Assembly (NCBI GenBank): GCA_014360905.1
Contig: JACIWW010000002.1
Span: 1 to 64,000, forward strand
Source of the DNA: Chloroflexota bacterium
GTDB lineage: Bacteria > Chloroflexota > Anaerolineae > UBA2200
Reading direction: 5' to 3'
DNA length: 64,000 nt
In this document: positions 19,601-27,349 of the stretch, one piece after another
Position numbering within the stretch: the first letter of the stretch is position 1
Layout of the letters: each line of letters starts with the position of its first letter
Made by a program: the position numbers and the translations under genes
Notes under the pieces: model-generated
Seen by the model: only the letters and a program-made list of their open reading frames with translations
Told to the model about the DNA's origin: nothing
Database searches by the model: none

Positions 19601-20120
19601 AGAAGATAAAGGCGTAAAACTCGGAGAGGGAATCCCCGCGTACATAGACATTGACCAGGTGAAAAGGAGCGCACGAATAGACCAGTGCCGCACATAGACT
19701 AGCAGCTGGGCAGTGCCCTAGCTCGCAGCTCAAGGCATAGACGGCTACAGACGCAAAGACGAAGCCGAGCGCCTGCGTTAGTTTGATTGCCCAGATGTAG
19801 CTCAAGCCCACCAGTTTCCATGCAGCGGCAAGGTAATATGGCAATGAAGCATAGAAGTTGAAAAAGGGATAGCCCAGGCCGTAGGCAGCATTAGGCATCC
19901 ATCGCGCAGGAAATATGCCTGCCCTGAGGTTGAGCACAAGTTGTTGCACGCGCACCAGCAAAAACGGGCTATCACCACCAGCCCGCGTGTTCACCAGCCC
20001 ATTGCCAAAGAGCAGAGGGAAAGCAGGAATAAGAGCCAGTGCAATAACTAGCCCCCACTCCCATAAAGACTTGTCCCAAAACCAAGTCTTGCTTCTCTCT
20101 TTCGGCCTTAGAGCGGTCAC
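16602..20120 (-). CDS. Giant membrane protein with 6-pyruvoyl-tetrahydropterin-synthase-related GT-C-like domain and repeated beta modules
   Basis: The 1172-residue protein begins with a cytoplasmic tail and about 13 transmembrane helices (residues 20-620). Its first extracytoplasmic loop (GGDSPFLLVRVQQLVLNLRAGIFPARWMP, then GLGYPFFNFYASLPYYLAA) is typical of the PTPS-related membrane family, which is GT-C-like in layout. The C-terminal 550 residues hold about four related beta-rich modules. Recurring signs are W near the first strand, then DYKVFVHLFDP or equivalents, a Y-P-T..W..G-E-V segment and G-x-Y-x-L-x-V-x-L-Y. It overlaps the upstream gene by 4 bp. A surface-polysaccharide or glycoprotein role is inferred. 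The acceptor is unknown. Confidence 0.78.
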   Translation of the reverse strand: MTALRPKERSKTWFWDKSLWEWGLVIALALIPAFPLLFGNGLVNTRAGGDSPFLLVRVQQLVLNLRAGIFPARWMPNAAYGLGYPFFNFYASLPYYLAAAWKLVGLSYIWAIKLTQALGFVFASVAVYALSCELGHCPAASLCAALVYSCAPFHLVNVYVRGDSLSEFYAFIFFPFILWSLLRLQKQLQQETASLLRAVAMVALSYAGLILTHNISALIFSPFVLLYVVWLIWTGRSKSRYAMASLLALGIGILLSAWFWLPALTETKYVYLKDMTTGYFNYALHFRSLDLVQRSFIFDYAITADKQPFCMGLVQAVLAASGVLTIVFWWIRRRRIEAQSAFVTLFFMSATWMITPLSRPLWDHLPLLPIVQFPWRFLSLQALAISLLVAYLIPRRSRQNLWVAFLLSSLVLLSALAGLHPERLLINESDITTQRLMLYEYFTANVGTTIRNDYLPRWVDPRPFTSEVFWQGESKPTPLVIEGQIAWANPLVVGPTSERWVIEVISPEALLAFHTYYYPGWEALIDGQRVAIEAFPGLGYIGLRLGQGQHEIFLRLGRTRIQLGAEILSTLASILILFLFIREVRFSRRLLVIITVILTTLLTMAMHVQSSADESDLAITRSASAERLDLTMDFDRIPYLHHNPDGVRFGDAAKFISYELSASEAQAGESLTITTYWSSVQRADLVVKIALVSPAQHLFAAPQAVVAIEEPLVANTITHVLPIPLSTMRGIYLLSVQVYTPEGEIRPITARGETLGTTYLLPVRINNQILSSTDEPILQKFGECIALSRAQTTQNTPGSIEVMLTWRVLATPPQNYKIALRLKDPSGWDVARLDTQPGYGFYPTGMWHPGELVHDHYTLALDDGTPPGTSYSLQVTLYESASLRPISTAMIPNVRVTYPTVRRDYPVLHHFNPTLALSAAQLSALALEQGAKLTISLKWAAANRIEQDYEYRILLRDAAGTVLYQQTLPLISGYASSLWPKDAIVASHCTVQLDREFPVGEYAVVLTVLETRSGKEEGTFVLPTPVRVSAAPRNFVIPQMQTAVNADFGGQVRLLGYDLQRTGRELLLTLHWQALSIMNTDYKVFVHLFDPATEKIVAQQDILAGGDAYPTTRWVPSEVVSSRVALSLEGIVSGTYYLAVGLYDPAGRLPIAASPDLVVSADRLLLKEAIQP

Positions 20121-21385
20121 AGTTGCCTTCGCAAGTAATGCAACGCAACAGGTATAGCCAGTGCTAAAGCAGCTAAAATGATGCCACTTACTTGATAAGT
20201 AGCCCGCACCATTTCTTTCACAATCGGTCTAGGCGTCGGGGTAGCAGTTGGTGTTGCTGTAGGCGTAGCTGTAGCAGTAGCCGTTGGCGTGGGTTGGAAA
20301 TATGCCCCCAACTCAACCACGGTCCTCCCGCCAGGTACAATGGCTAACGCCCAATCATCGGGGACAGTGGACACATAGCCTGGCGGATTCTGTCGCTTGA
20401 GGAAATAGGTGCCCTCTGCCAATCCCGTGAAGCAGTAAGGCTCGCTCAGACCATCTGTCATGTAACTCTCCAATTCCAGCCAGTTGCTGTCGAACAAGGA
20501 GATGACAGACCCAGCAATCAGATCTTCACCCTCGTCGTGCCGGCCGTTGTGGTTGTCATCGCCAAAAGTGCTCACGCATACCTGCCCAGGAGCTGGTGTC
20601 GGGGTGGGGGTAGGTGTAGGCGTCATAGTCGGTGTAGCAGTGAGCGTGGGCGTTGGAGTATCTTTTGGGGTGTTCGTGGGACGCGGCGTTGCCGTCGCAG
20701 GACGCACCACAGTCAAGCACACATCGTCCCAGTAGGAATCATTGAATTGGACGCGAAACTCAGGTTGGCCGCGCAAGAAGACAGTGATTGTACTGGCTTT
20801 GGCGACAGCCCGGACCTCCAATTGCATCCAGGTGTTATACTCCATACGCGGTTCTGACCAGACAACGTTCGGTGAGTTCCAGTCTGTACCACCGGTAGGG
20901 TCTATACCCACATAAACGCGGTAATTCCCCGGACTAACTACTGTATCCGGGTTGGGATCCTGGCTACTCCAGGCTTGTACCCAGGCCGAGAAAGTGAGCT
21001 TGCTCCCTACCGGGACTTGCACTTGTTGGAGAAGGCCAGCGTTATGCGTAGCGAAGGTAGTGAAAAACTTTTGCGCAAAGTTTCCACTGCGCACCCGACG
21101 CCTGCCATAACGGGCAGCATCCTCAGGCTTGTACTCGGGCCGGCAGTAGTATCCTTGCATTTGCCCAGGGCCATCCTGCCACCATGGGTGCCACCCGTTG
21201 GCAACAGATACTTCACCCGCACCACGATCACTGAAGCCTTCCTCGAAACCTGGATTGAGCAAAGCATTGCCGGGGCACTCCCCTTGAGCCGCCGATTCAA
21301 CCCACGTGAGGATCGGCCACAGCAGTGAGCAGGCGAATATGAGCCATGAAACTACTAGGGTACGAACCAGGCATCTCAGCGACAT
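20117..21385 (-). CDS. Secreted surface protein with beta-sandwich and SdrD B-like domains, C-terminal membrane anchor
   Basis: The 422-residue protein has an N-terminal signal (LVRTLVVSWLIFACSLLW). A carbohydrate-binding-like domain follows (residues about 35-250, LNPGFEEGF at its start), then a Thr/Pro linker and an SdrD B-like domain (DDNHNGRHDEGEDLIAGSVI, YCFTGLAEGTYFL). A second Thr/Pro linker precedes a C-terminal transmembrane helix with a basic tail (LHYLRRQL). The start is the ATG at 21385 with AGGAGG 13 nt upstream. Its stop overlaps the start of the giant membrane protein gene, so it may be a substrate or partner of that protein. Confidence 0.72.
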   Translation of the reverse strand: MSLRCLVRTLVVSWLIFACSLLWPILTWVESAAQGECPGNALLNPGFEEGFSDRGAGEVSVANGWHPWWQDGPGQMQGYYCRPEYKPEDAARYGRRRVRSGNFAQKFFTTFATHNAGLLQQVQVPVGSKLTFSAWVQAWSSQDPNPDTVVSPGNYRVYVGIDPTGGTDWNSPNVVWSEPRMEYNTWMQLEVRAVAKASTITVFLRGQPEFRVQFNDSYWDDVCLTVVRPATATPRPTNTPKDTPTPTLTATPTMTPTPTPTPTPAPGQVCVSTFGDDNHNGRHDEGEDLIAGSVISLFDSNWLELESYMTDGLSEPYCFTGLAEGTYFLKRQNPPGYVSTVPDDWALAIVPGGRTVVELGAYFQPTPTATATATPTATPTATPTPRPIVKEMVRATYQVSGIILAALALAIPVALHYLRRQL

Positions 21386-21409
21386 TGATGAATTTCTACC
21401 TCCTGACGT

Positions 21410-21459
21410 TTGGATGCACGATGTAAAATAATTATACTCATGGCTTAGGTGTGGAGCAA
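21410..21459. promoter_or_regulatory. Overlapping divergent promoters sharing one -10 region
   Basis: Rightward: TTGGAT (21410-21415), 17 bp, TATACT (21433-21438). Leftward: TTGCTC (complement of 21454-21459), 17 bp, TATAAT (complement of 21431-21436). The two -10 boxes overlap by four bases, so the polymerases would exclude each other. Confidence 0.6.
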
Positions 21460-21460
21460 A

Positions 21461-23356
21461 ATGCAAAATCTCTCTCGAGAGCGTTTTTTCAGCACAGTGG
21501 TATTAGTCGCGGTGGTCCTTGTTGCCTTTGCCCTGCGCATGTATCGCTTGGGTCAGCAGCCTCTAAGTTGGGATGAGGGCTGGAGCATAGGTTTGAGCAG
21601 CTTGGATTGGACAGAGATCAACCGCATCACGGCCTTGGATGTGCACCCCCCTTTCTATTACTGGGTTTTCAAGATTTGGTTAAACCTGGGCCGAAGTGAG
21701 CTGCTGATGCGCTTTCTCTCCGTTGCAGCTGGTCTTGTGGCTATCCCCTTGTCCTATGTCGTCGCGCTAGCCTGGATTCGTAGCAACACTGGTCAGAGCA
21801 AGGGGCACGTTGGCCTCCTAGCTGCTTTCGTCACCGCCTTGTCCCCATTTTTGGTTTATTATGCTCAAGTTGCACGGATGTTCTCGCTTTGCGTAGCCCT
21901 CAGCCTGCTGGCAACGTATGCTCTCCTTAGGGCCCTAGAGACAGAGCGACGTGGTTTCTACATCGCATTTGTGCTGAGTGCCACGCTTGCGCTCTATACG
22001 TTTTACTATACCGTTTTTGTCCTGGTAGCAAGCTTTATCTACGCTTTGATGGTTATCCGTCCTGCTCGTTTGCGCTTTCTCTGGGCTTCTGCGCTGGCTA
22101 TTGCTCTGCTCTATACCCCTTGGTTGCTGTGCGCTGTCCCTTCCTTGCTGGAGCGTATCCAGAGTCGCACAGGCTTGGTCCTTACTCTAGCGGACGTTTT
22201 TCGTCATCTATCCGATGGGGTGTTTGGCCTGGTGTTTGCTTATGGCAGTGGCTGGATAGCCGTGTACGTAGTCCTCGCTTTGCCGGTGGTGGCAATTCTC
22301 CTGGCGAGAGACAAAGTGCAATCCGCATGTCTTCTGGCATTTCCCCTCTTGGTTATTGCGCTGACCCTAGGTGCGGTTTCCCTTGGCGCTAGAGCGCATA
22401 TGTTCGCCGCACGTTATTTGATCTCCGCTAGTCCTTTTCTGGCTCTTGGTATCGCTTGGGCGCTAAACACATATTGGGAGCGGGCTAAGTGGCTGGGCAT
22501 GTTAGGGATGTTTCTATTAGCCATAGCCATGTTTCCCACCCTCAACCATTATGTGTATGCGAAGGCCTACGAAGTATCTGTAGCCTTTGATCCCCAAGCC
22601 GATTACCGCTACCTGCAGGATAAGACGTCCCCCGATGATGTGGTCTTTTTCAATGTGCTGAGCCTGGCCGGCCTTTACGAGCGCTTTCGTACATCTGATG
22701 ACCCAGCTTGGTCTTATGTGCTGCGCTGGGATCCGGTAATCGAACCACTCCAGCCAGCGTTGGACAACCGAGTGCTACCAGCAGCCAGCCAGCACCATCG
22801 TCTCTGGTTTGTCTTGTACAAAGGTACAGTAGCAGCAAACTTTGCCCTTAAGGAATGGCTTGATTTGAACCTGTTCCCTGCTTTTGGCGAATGGCGCGAG
22901 GATACGCTCTACATGCAGTACCTCACACCGACGGCCGAGACCATGCAGCTTGAACCTGGACTCACTTTTGACGGACGGATTCGCCTAGAAAAGGTGCTCT
23001 TTACCCCGCGTACTCAGGCAGGGGATCGCGTGAACGTGCGCCTGATCTGGACAGCACTAGAGAGCATACCACAAAACTACAAAGTCTTTGTGCATCTCTA
23101 CGCCATGGATGGGCATCTGGTCACTCAGCACGATTCAGTTCCGGTCAATGAGCTTCGTCCTACCCCGAGTTGGGCTGTTGGTGAGCAAATCATGGACAAT
23201 CATGGGCTCTGGATACCGGCAGATATCGCTGGGACTTTGCGCCTCGTGGTAGGTCTGTACGATCCTGAGGACAATGCGAGGCTGCCCTTGCCCAATGGTT
23301 TGGACCACGCAATTGTTGGTACCGTTCAAGTCCAGGCTAGGGAAGCGGAATCGTAA
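21461..23356 (+). CDS. GT-C glycosyltransferase (PMT_2/ArnT-like) with C-terminal beta module
   Basis: This 631-residue protein has about 11 transmembrane helices. Its first loop (PLSWDEGWSIGLSSLDW) carries the Asp-Glu pair of ArnT/PMT-type enzymes, and DVHPPFYYWVFKIWLNLG is the conserved HPP segment. These enzymes move sugars from lipid-linked donors outside the membrane. The last 120 residues are the beta module (QNYKVFVHLYAMDG, then GTLRLVVGLYDPED) shared with neighbouring GT-C proteins. The ATG at 21461 has GGAG 4 nt upstream. A GTG at 21449, nearly at the predicted transcription start, is the alternative. Its 3' end overlaps the convergent gene by 20 bp. Confidence 0.82.
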   Translation: MQNLSRERFFSTVVLVAVVLVAFALRMYRLGQQPLSWDEGWSIGLSSLDWTEINRITALDVHPPFYYWVFKIWLNLGRSELLMRFLSVAAGLVAIPLSYVVALAWIRSNTGQSKGHVGLLAAFVTALSPFLVYYAQVARMFSLCVALSLLATYALLRALETERRGFYIAFVLSATLALYTFYYTVFVLVASFIYALMVIRPARLRFLWASALAIALLYTPWLLCAVPSLLERIQSRTGLVLTLADVFRHLSDGVFGLVFAYGSGWIAVYVVLALPVVAILLARDKVQSACLLAFPLLVIALTLGAVSLGARAHMFAARYLISASPFLALGIAWALNTYWERAKWLGMLGMFLLAIAMFPTLNHYVYAKAYEVSVAFDPQADYRYLQDKTSPDDVVFFNVLSLAGLYERFRTSDDPAWSYVLRWDPVIEPLQPALDNRVLPAASQHHRLWFVLYKGTVAANFALKEWLDLNLFPAFGEWREDTLYMQYLTPTAETMQLEPGLTFDGRIRLEKVLFTPRTQAGDRVNVRLIWTALESIPQNYKVFVHLYAMDGHLVTQHDSVPVNELRPTPSWAVGEQIMDNHGLWIPADIAGTLRLVVGLYDPEDNARLPLPNGLDHAIVGTVQVQAREAES

Positions 23357-25340
23357 CTGCATTGGCGCGGGGTTGGCCATTTTCATCGAGCACTTGTAAA
23401 TTGATCATGGTGTGCAAATCGTATAACCCAACGGCGATGAAGTAACCTTGGCCCTGACTTGGCAGGGTGGTCAATAGATGGTCATCAGCTACGACATCCC
23501 CAGGCCGCCACACGTGGGTTGGATAATATCCCTGCACCGGGTAAGAATCGCTTTGCGCCACGATGTGATCGCCCTGTTTCAGATGCACAAAGACGGTGTA
23601 GTCGGTGTCCAATGTCGCTTCCGCACGCCAAAACAAACGCAGATTGATGCCCTTGGACTCCTGTCTCATCTCGTAGCCTAGTAGCTCTATCCCTTGTTCG
23701 AAGCGCGCCTGCAGGTTCGCCGGCACCTGGCTAGCAGGTTCAGCTCCATAGATGATGCACAAGAGGCGCGCATCGCGTTCGAGATCGCCCCGTTCCCATG
23801 GCCCTTCGCGGGCGGAGATCAGACTTCCCGCTGGAAGCAAGGACAGGTAGGAGTTGTATTCTGTATACGGCCAGACAATTAGCCAAATGCTTTCTACTGG
23901 CGGCAGTTGCGAGGCATCGCTTTCCAACAAAACAACGCTTGTTGACTCTGGTACCAAGTAACGAAGGCTTGCCCAATCGCGCCACAAACGTGGATCTAGA
24001 TACACACGTCGCTGGGGCAATGCCGGGGATGCTGACACGCGCAATCCTGCCCCACTGCTCCAGCCACTGCCGGTGAAGCGATTGATCTCTGCAGCCAGCT
24101 CTACTGCTCCAGCCTCGAAGTGATAGTAAACTGTTTCGCTTCGGACATGGCGGAGAAAATAATCGTTTACGGTTGCACAAAGGCTTATCCCAATAAGCAA
24201 AACGGCCAATAGTGTTGCTGCCAGGCGCGAAGTACGGGCTTGCACGGCCTCCCATACCATGTTCAATCCGATAGCGGGCAAGACAAAGAGCACCGGTAGA
24301 ACGCCCACAGCACGAAGGAAATGGGGGGCATCCTCAGCCAATATCGTTGGGGTCAGCATGATGAAGCAGTAAATCAACAAGAGTGCAGATTCCAGATGCT
24401 TGCGCGCACGGGCCAAACTAATGCCTAAACCCAGCAGAAAAAGCAACCCCATGAGTGGGTCAAAGACAGGGCGATAAGGCATGTTGTGGCGAGGGATGAA
24501 ATCGCCACGCCAAATAAACATGCCGAGGGTCTTGCCCAGGTGGCGCAATAAAGTGCCGGTCACATCGCCCTGGTTGATCAGTGGGTTGAATATAGAAACC
24601 TGTGATGGGCGTACCAGAAACGAGTCCGGATGCCCTAGGGCGTAGAGGAACAAGGGCCAAGCCGTAACGAAAGCGACAGCGCATAAGAGCAGCAGCCTGC
24701 TCCACCCAATTGATTGGCGGCGCCAAAACAAGTAAGCGATCAATAGCAGGAAGAAAATCGGCAAAAAGCGTGCAGCCAAATAAGTATAAAAGCTCAGTCC
24801 AAGGAAAAATCCACATAGCGCAAAATAGTACCACCGTCTCTTGTGCAATCCGCACGCGAATAGCCACAGGCATAACGCCGCCAGCAAGGGCAAGCTCACT
24901 GCGCGAAAGCCCACGCGGCTGAGGTTGAGATGCCAGAATGTAAGGGAGGTTACCAGAGCGGTAAACAGTGCTACCCGCCGTCCCAACAACTCTCGTGCCA
25001 TTAGATATGCAGCAGGGACGGTGAAAATGCCAAAAAGGGCGGAAACCAGACGAATGGCCAGGGGACTGCGTCCCAGAAACGACACCGACAGTGCTACGAG
25101 ATAGATGAACAACGGCTCACGACCGTTATTAGCCTCGAAGAAAATCGGTCGCAATCCATGGAGAACGCCAAGAGCATCCAATCCATTGTAGGCCTCATCG
25201 TGATATAAGCCCGGAGGCAGGCGATGAAGGGCATACAACCTCAGCAAAGCTGCCAATGCAGTGACTGCAAGCAGCAGAAAACATTGGCCGGAGATCAAAC
25301 TCTGAATTCGCTGTGAAAAAGGAATCTTGTCCTTGTTCAT
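23337..25340 (-). CDS. GT-C glycosyltransferase (family 39-like) with C-terminal beta module
   Basis: The 667-residue polytopic protein begins with a short cytoplasmic tail. It has the GT-C first loop LPPGLYHDEAYNGLDALGVLHG (Asp-Glu dyad) and FEANNGREPLFIYLVALSVSFLGRSPLAIRLVSALFG. About 11 helices follow, then an extracytoplasmic part. The end carries the shared module: ELLGYEMRQ, LRLFWRAEATLDTDYTVFVHL, YYPTHVWRPGDVVADDHLL and GYFIAVGLYD. The ATG at 25340 lies 16 nt after a TATAAT box, so the leader would be only about 9 nt. Convergent and 20-bp overlapping with the previous gene. Probably a sugar transferase of surface glycans. Confidence 0.82.
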   Translation of the reverse strand: MNKDKIPFSQRIQSLISGQCFLLLAVTALAALLRLYALHRLPPGLYHDEAYNGLDALGVLHGLRPIFFEANNGREPLFIYLVALSVSFLGRSPLAIRLVSALFGIFTVPAAYLMARELLGRRVALFTALVTSLTFWHLNLSRVGFRAVSLPLLAALCLWLFACGLHKRRWYYFALCGFFLGLSFYTYLAARFLPIFFLLLIAYLFWRRQSIGWSRLLLLCAVAFVTAWPLFLYALGHPDSFLVRPSQVSIFNPLINQGDVTGTLLRHLGKTLGMFIWRGDFIPRHNMPYRPVFDPLMGLLFLLGLGISLARARKHLESALLLIYCFIMLTPTILAEDAPHFLRAVGVLPVLFVLPAIGLNMVWEAVQARTSRLAATLLAVLLIGISLCATVNDYFLRHVRSETVYYHFEAGAVELAAEINRFTGSGWSSGAGLRVSASPALPQRRVYLDPRLWRDWASLRYLVPESTSVVLLESDASQLPPVESIWLIVWPYTEYNSYLSLLPAGSLISAREGPWERGDLERDARLLCIIYGAEPASQVPANLQARFEQGIELLGYEMRQESKGINLRLFWRAEATLDTDYTVFVHLKQGDHIVAQSDSYPVQGYYPTHVWRPGDVVADDHLLTTLPSQGQGYFIAVGLYDLHTMINLQVLDENGQPRANAVTIPLP

Positions 25341-25356
25341 CCCTCGTATGCGAGGG

Positions 25357-25384
25357 ATTATACTGCAGGTCTGATGAAAGTCAA
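25357..25384 (-). promoter_or_regulatory. Leftward promoter of the GT39-like gene
   Basis: On the minus strand TTGACT (25379-25384), a 16-bp spacer and TATAAT (25357-25362) stand directly ahead of the ATG at 25340. CCCTCG/CGAGGG (25341-25356) could form a small hairpin in the very short leader. Confidence 0.7.
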
Positions 25385-25540
25385 CGCCTGCCTGCGCTTG
25401 TGCCACACCTACGGCGTCAGTCCTGGGCTACTCGCTGGACAAGCGCAGCCTGTTGCAATGCTCAAATGCTCAGGAGAGGACGAGATGAATTCGACACAAC
25501 GGACTTGTAGTACAGGGAGATGGCGAAAGCCTTGTGCATT

Positions 25541-25569
25541 TTGTGGGTAGCCAATCTTAGATTTATAAT
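25541..25569 (+). promoter_or_regulatory. Promoter of the HhH coiled-coil gene
   Basis: TTGTGG (25541-25546), 17 bp and TATAAT (25564-25569). Downstream, at 25600-25612, two overlapping palindromes TATCATGATA and ATGATATCAT lie between the start of transcription and the gene. Confidence 0.65.
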
Positions 25570-25599
25570 GGTATCTGTTGGCCAACTGAGGTTCATCTT

Positions 25600-25612
25600 A
25601 TCATGATATCAT
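25600..25612. promoter_or_regulatory. Candidate operator, overlapping palindromes
   Basis: TATCATGATA (25600-25609) and ATGATATCAT (25603-25612) are each perfect palindromes. The same 10-mer ATGATATCAT recurs in the divergent promoter of the sugar-acid island at 56249. A regulator-binding role is inferred only from symmetry and position. Confidence 0.35.
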
Positions 25613-25636
25613 AACGAACGAGAATGGAGGGGCAAA

Positions 25637-26266
25637 ATGCATTGGCTTAGTCTCCTTATCGGTGTGCTGGTTGGTTGGCTTATCTGCTGGCTCATTGATT
25701 ACCTAATCTGCCGTCCACGCCGGATGGCAGAAGAGGCGCTTCTCAAGACCAAGTTGGAGCAGTGCAACGAGGAATCCGCCTCACTCAGGACTCAATTGAC
25801 TGGCTACAAAGACGTGCAAGCTCGCCTGGATAATGCCAATCTGGAGATAGATTCGCTGAAGGCACAGCTCGCCAGAATGCAGAGTGTGCAGGCGGACCTG
25901 GATGCCTGTAGAGCCCAACTGAGGCAGAAAGATCTCGAGATCGAGCATCTGAATGCGGAGCTGGCGGCTCGCGTCAGTGCCGTTACAACGGCAGCGGCAG
26001 CACCAAGCGAGCCAGACGATCTGACTATTATCGAAGGTATTGGGCCAAAGATCAGCGCGCTATTGAACCAAAACGGCATCTACACCTTTGCACAACTTGC
26101 CGCAACGAGCGTGCAGCGCCTGCGTTCTATCCTCGACGCAGGCGGACCGCGCTTCAATCTGGCCGATCCACAGACATGGCCGGAGCAAGCTCTGCTCGCG
26201 CGAGATGGCAAATGGGATGAACTCAAGACCCTTCAGGATACTTTGAAGGGCGGGCGTGAGATCTAA
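25637..26266 (+). CDS. Membrane-anchored coiled-coil protein with C-terminal helix-hairpin-helix domain
   Basis: The 209-residue protein has an N-terminal transmembrane helix (LLIGVLVGWLICWLIDYLI). A coiled coil of about 90 residues follows, rich in L, Q, E and A in heptads. The C-terminal domain begins DDLTIIEGIGPKISALLNQNGIYTFAQLA, a helix-hairpin-helix fold like that in DUF4332 and nucleic-acid-binding proteins. It ends with GPRFNLADPQTWPEQALLARDGKWDEL. The start is the ATG behind GGAGGGG. The architecture recurs in many bacteria, but its role is not established. It may tether nucleic acid or a ribonucleoprotein to the membrane. A LysM protein follows 36 bp downstream. Confidence 0.8.
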   Translation: MHWLSLLIGVLVGWLICWLIDYLICRPRRMAEEALLKTKLEQCNEESASLRTQLTGYKDVQARLDNANLEIDSLKAQLARMQSVQADLDACRAQLRQKDLEIEHLNAELAARVSAVTTAAAAPSEPDDLTIIEGIGPKISALLNQNGIYTFAQLAATSVQRLRSILDAGGPRFNLADPQTWPEQALLARDGKWDELKTLQDTLKGGREI

Positions 26267-26302
26267 TCGAGCCAGACACGCTGAAAGAAGAGATGCCCTA
26301 GA

Positions 26303-27247
26303 ATGATCCAGTCACAAGGACGCTTCTGCCAGCTATACAGACTGATTGGCGCATTGCTGTTGTTGCTTGCGATTTTGTTTCTCCTCTTGCGCTCCTGCAA
26401 TGCCCAGAAGCCGGGAACTGGCATCCCCACGGTCGAGGCTACATATACTGTGCTCCCGCCCGAAACGCCGACAATGGCACTGCTAACCACAACACCGAGA
26501 GCAACGCTGCCAACTAGAGCGCCGACAATGGCTTTGCCAACCGAAACAGCACCGGTGAGGCTGCCAACTGCAACACCCGGAGCAATGCTGCCAACTGAAA
26601 CACCGACAATAGCGCTGCCAACTGCAGCACCGACAGTGGCGTTGCCAACCGAAACACCAGCATTCATGCTGCCAACCGAAACACCAGCATTCATGCTGCC
26701 AACCGAAACACCGACAATAGCGCTGCCAACCGCATTGCCGATTGCATTGCCCACACTCAATCCCCCTTCAATGGCCGACTTTACGCCGGATGGGGTAAAG
26801 CTAAGTGGCACAGGTCAGCCCGGCGCAACGGTGGAGGTATGGGACGGCGCAACCAAGATAGGGACAGCAGTGGTCGGAGTGGATGGAATCTGGAGCCTGG
26901 TAGCCAGACTTAGCGAGGGCACGCACAAACTGACCGCTCGTACGGTGGACGCGGCAGGCAATGTCCTCAACGAATCATCCGCGATCGATATTATCGTGCC
27001 TAAAGCTGAAAGGCCTGCTACGCCCGAGGACCTGACAGCCTCAGGCGAAGCATACATCGTCCAGTGGGGCGACTGGCTGATGAAGCTGGCCAGAAGGTTC
27101 TACGGTGATCCGAGCCTGTACATATTGATCGTGGATGGGACTAATGCCAAGGCGAGGGTAGACCCCACCTTCGCCAGGATTACGAACCCGAATCTTATCT
27201 GGTTCGGACAAAAGCTGTGGATACCAGCCAAGCCCACTAAGCGCTGA
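26303..27247 (+). CDS. LysM-domain cell-wall protein with repetitive Thr/Pro stalk and Ig-like domain
   Basis: The 314-residue protein has an N-terminal membrane segment (LIGALLLLLAILFLLLRSC). A stalk of LPTETPT-type repeats runs to about residue 150, followed by a bacterial Ig-like domain (VKLSGTGQPGATVEVWDGATKIGTAVVGVDGIWSL). It ends with a LysM domain (YIVQWGDWLMKLARRFYGDPSLYILIVDGTNAK to FGQKLWIPA), which binds peptidoglycan. It therefore probably bridges membrane and wall. The RSC motif is a poor lipobox, so the first helix is taken as an anchor. The stalk DNA contains a perfect 27-bp tandem duplication. Confidence 0.85.
   Translation: MIQSQGRFCQLYRLIGALLLLLAILFLLLRSCNAQKPGTGIPTVEATYTVLPPETPTMALLTTTPRATLPTRAPTMALPTETAPVRLPTATPGAMLPTETPTIALPTAAPTVALPTETPAFMLPTETPAFMLPTETPTIALPTALPIALPTLNPPSMADFTPDGVKLSGTGQPGATVEVWDGATKIGTAVVGVDGIWSLVARLSEGTHKLTARTVDAAGNVLNESSAIDIIVPKAERPATPEDLTASGEAYIVQWGDWLMKLARRFYGDPSLYILIVDGTNAKARVDPTFARITNPNLIWFGQKLWIPAKPTKR
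26465..26750 (+). repeat. Tandem repeats encoding the Thr/Pro stalk of the LysM protein
   Basis: Degenerate 15-, 27- and 30-bp units encoding LPTETP-type peptides. Units 26645-26671 and 26672-26698 are identical 27-bp copies, showing recent slippage or unequal exchange. Stalk length is likely to vary between strains. Confidence 0.85.
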
Positions 27248-27259
27248 GCATGAGAATTC

Positions 27260-27290
27260 AACACCCGACCTCCCGTAGAGGTCGGGTGTT
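27260..27290. terminator. Bidirectional terminator between LysM gene and Tad/DUF192 operon
   Basis: A perfect 13-bp stem, AACACCCGACCTC (27260-27272) with GAGGTCGGGTGTT (27278-27290), and a 5-nt loop. It is placed 12 bp after the rightward LysM gene and 60 bp after the leftward DUF192 gene. Confidence 0.85.
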
Positions 27291-27349
27291 GGGCTTGTCC
27301 GAGTTAGCAGTCAGCAGAAATAGAGAGAAGCAACACACGCGGTATGGAC

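Noticed and set aside
20560-20700. Repetitive DNA as a candidate minisatellite or CRISPR
   Set aside because: It simply encodes the Thr/Pro linker of the secreted protein; repeats are short and degenerate, with no spacer structure.
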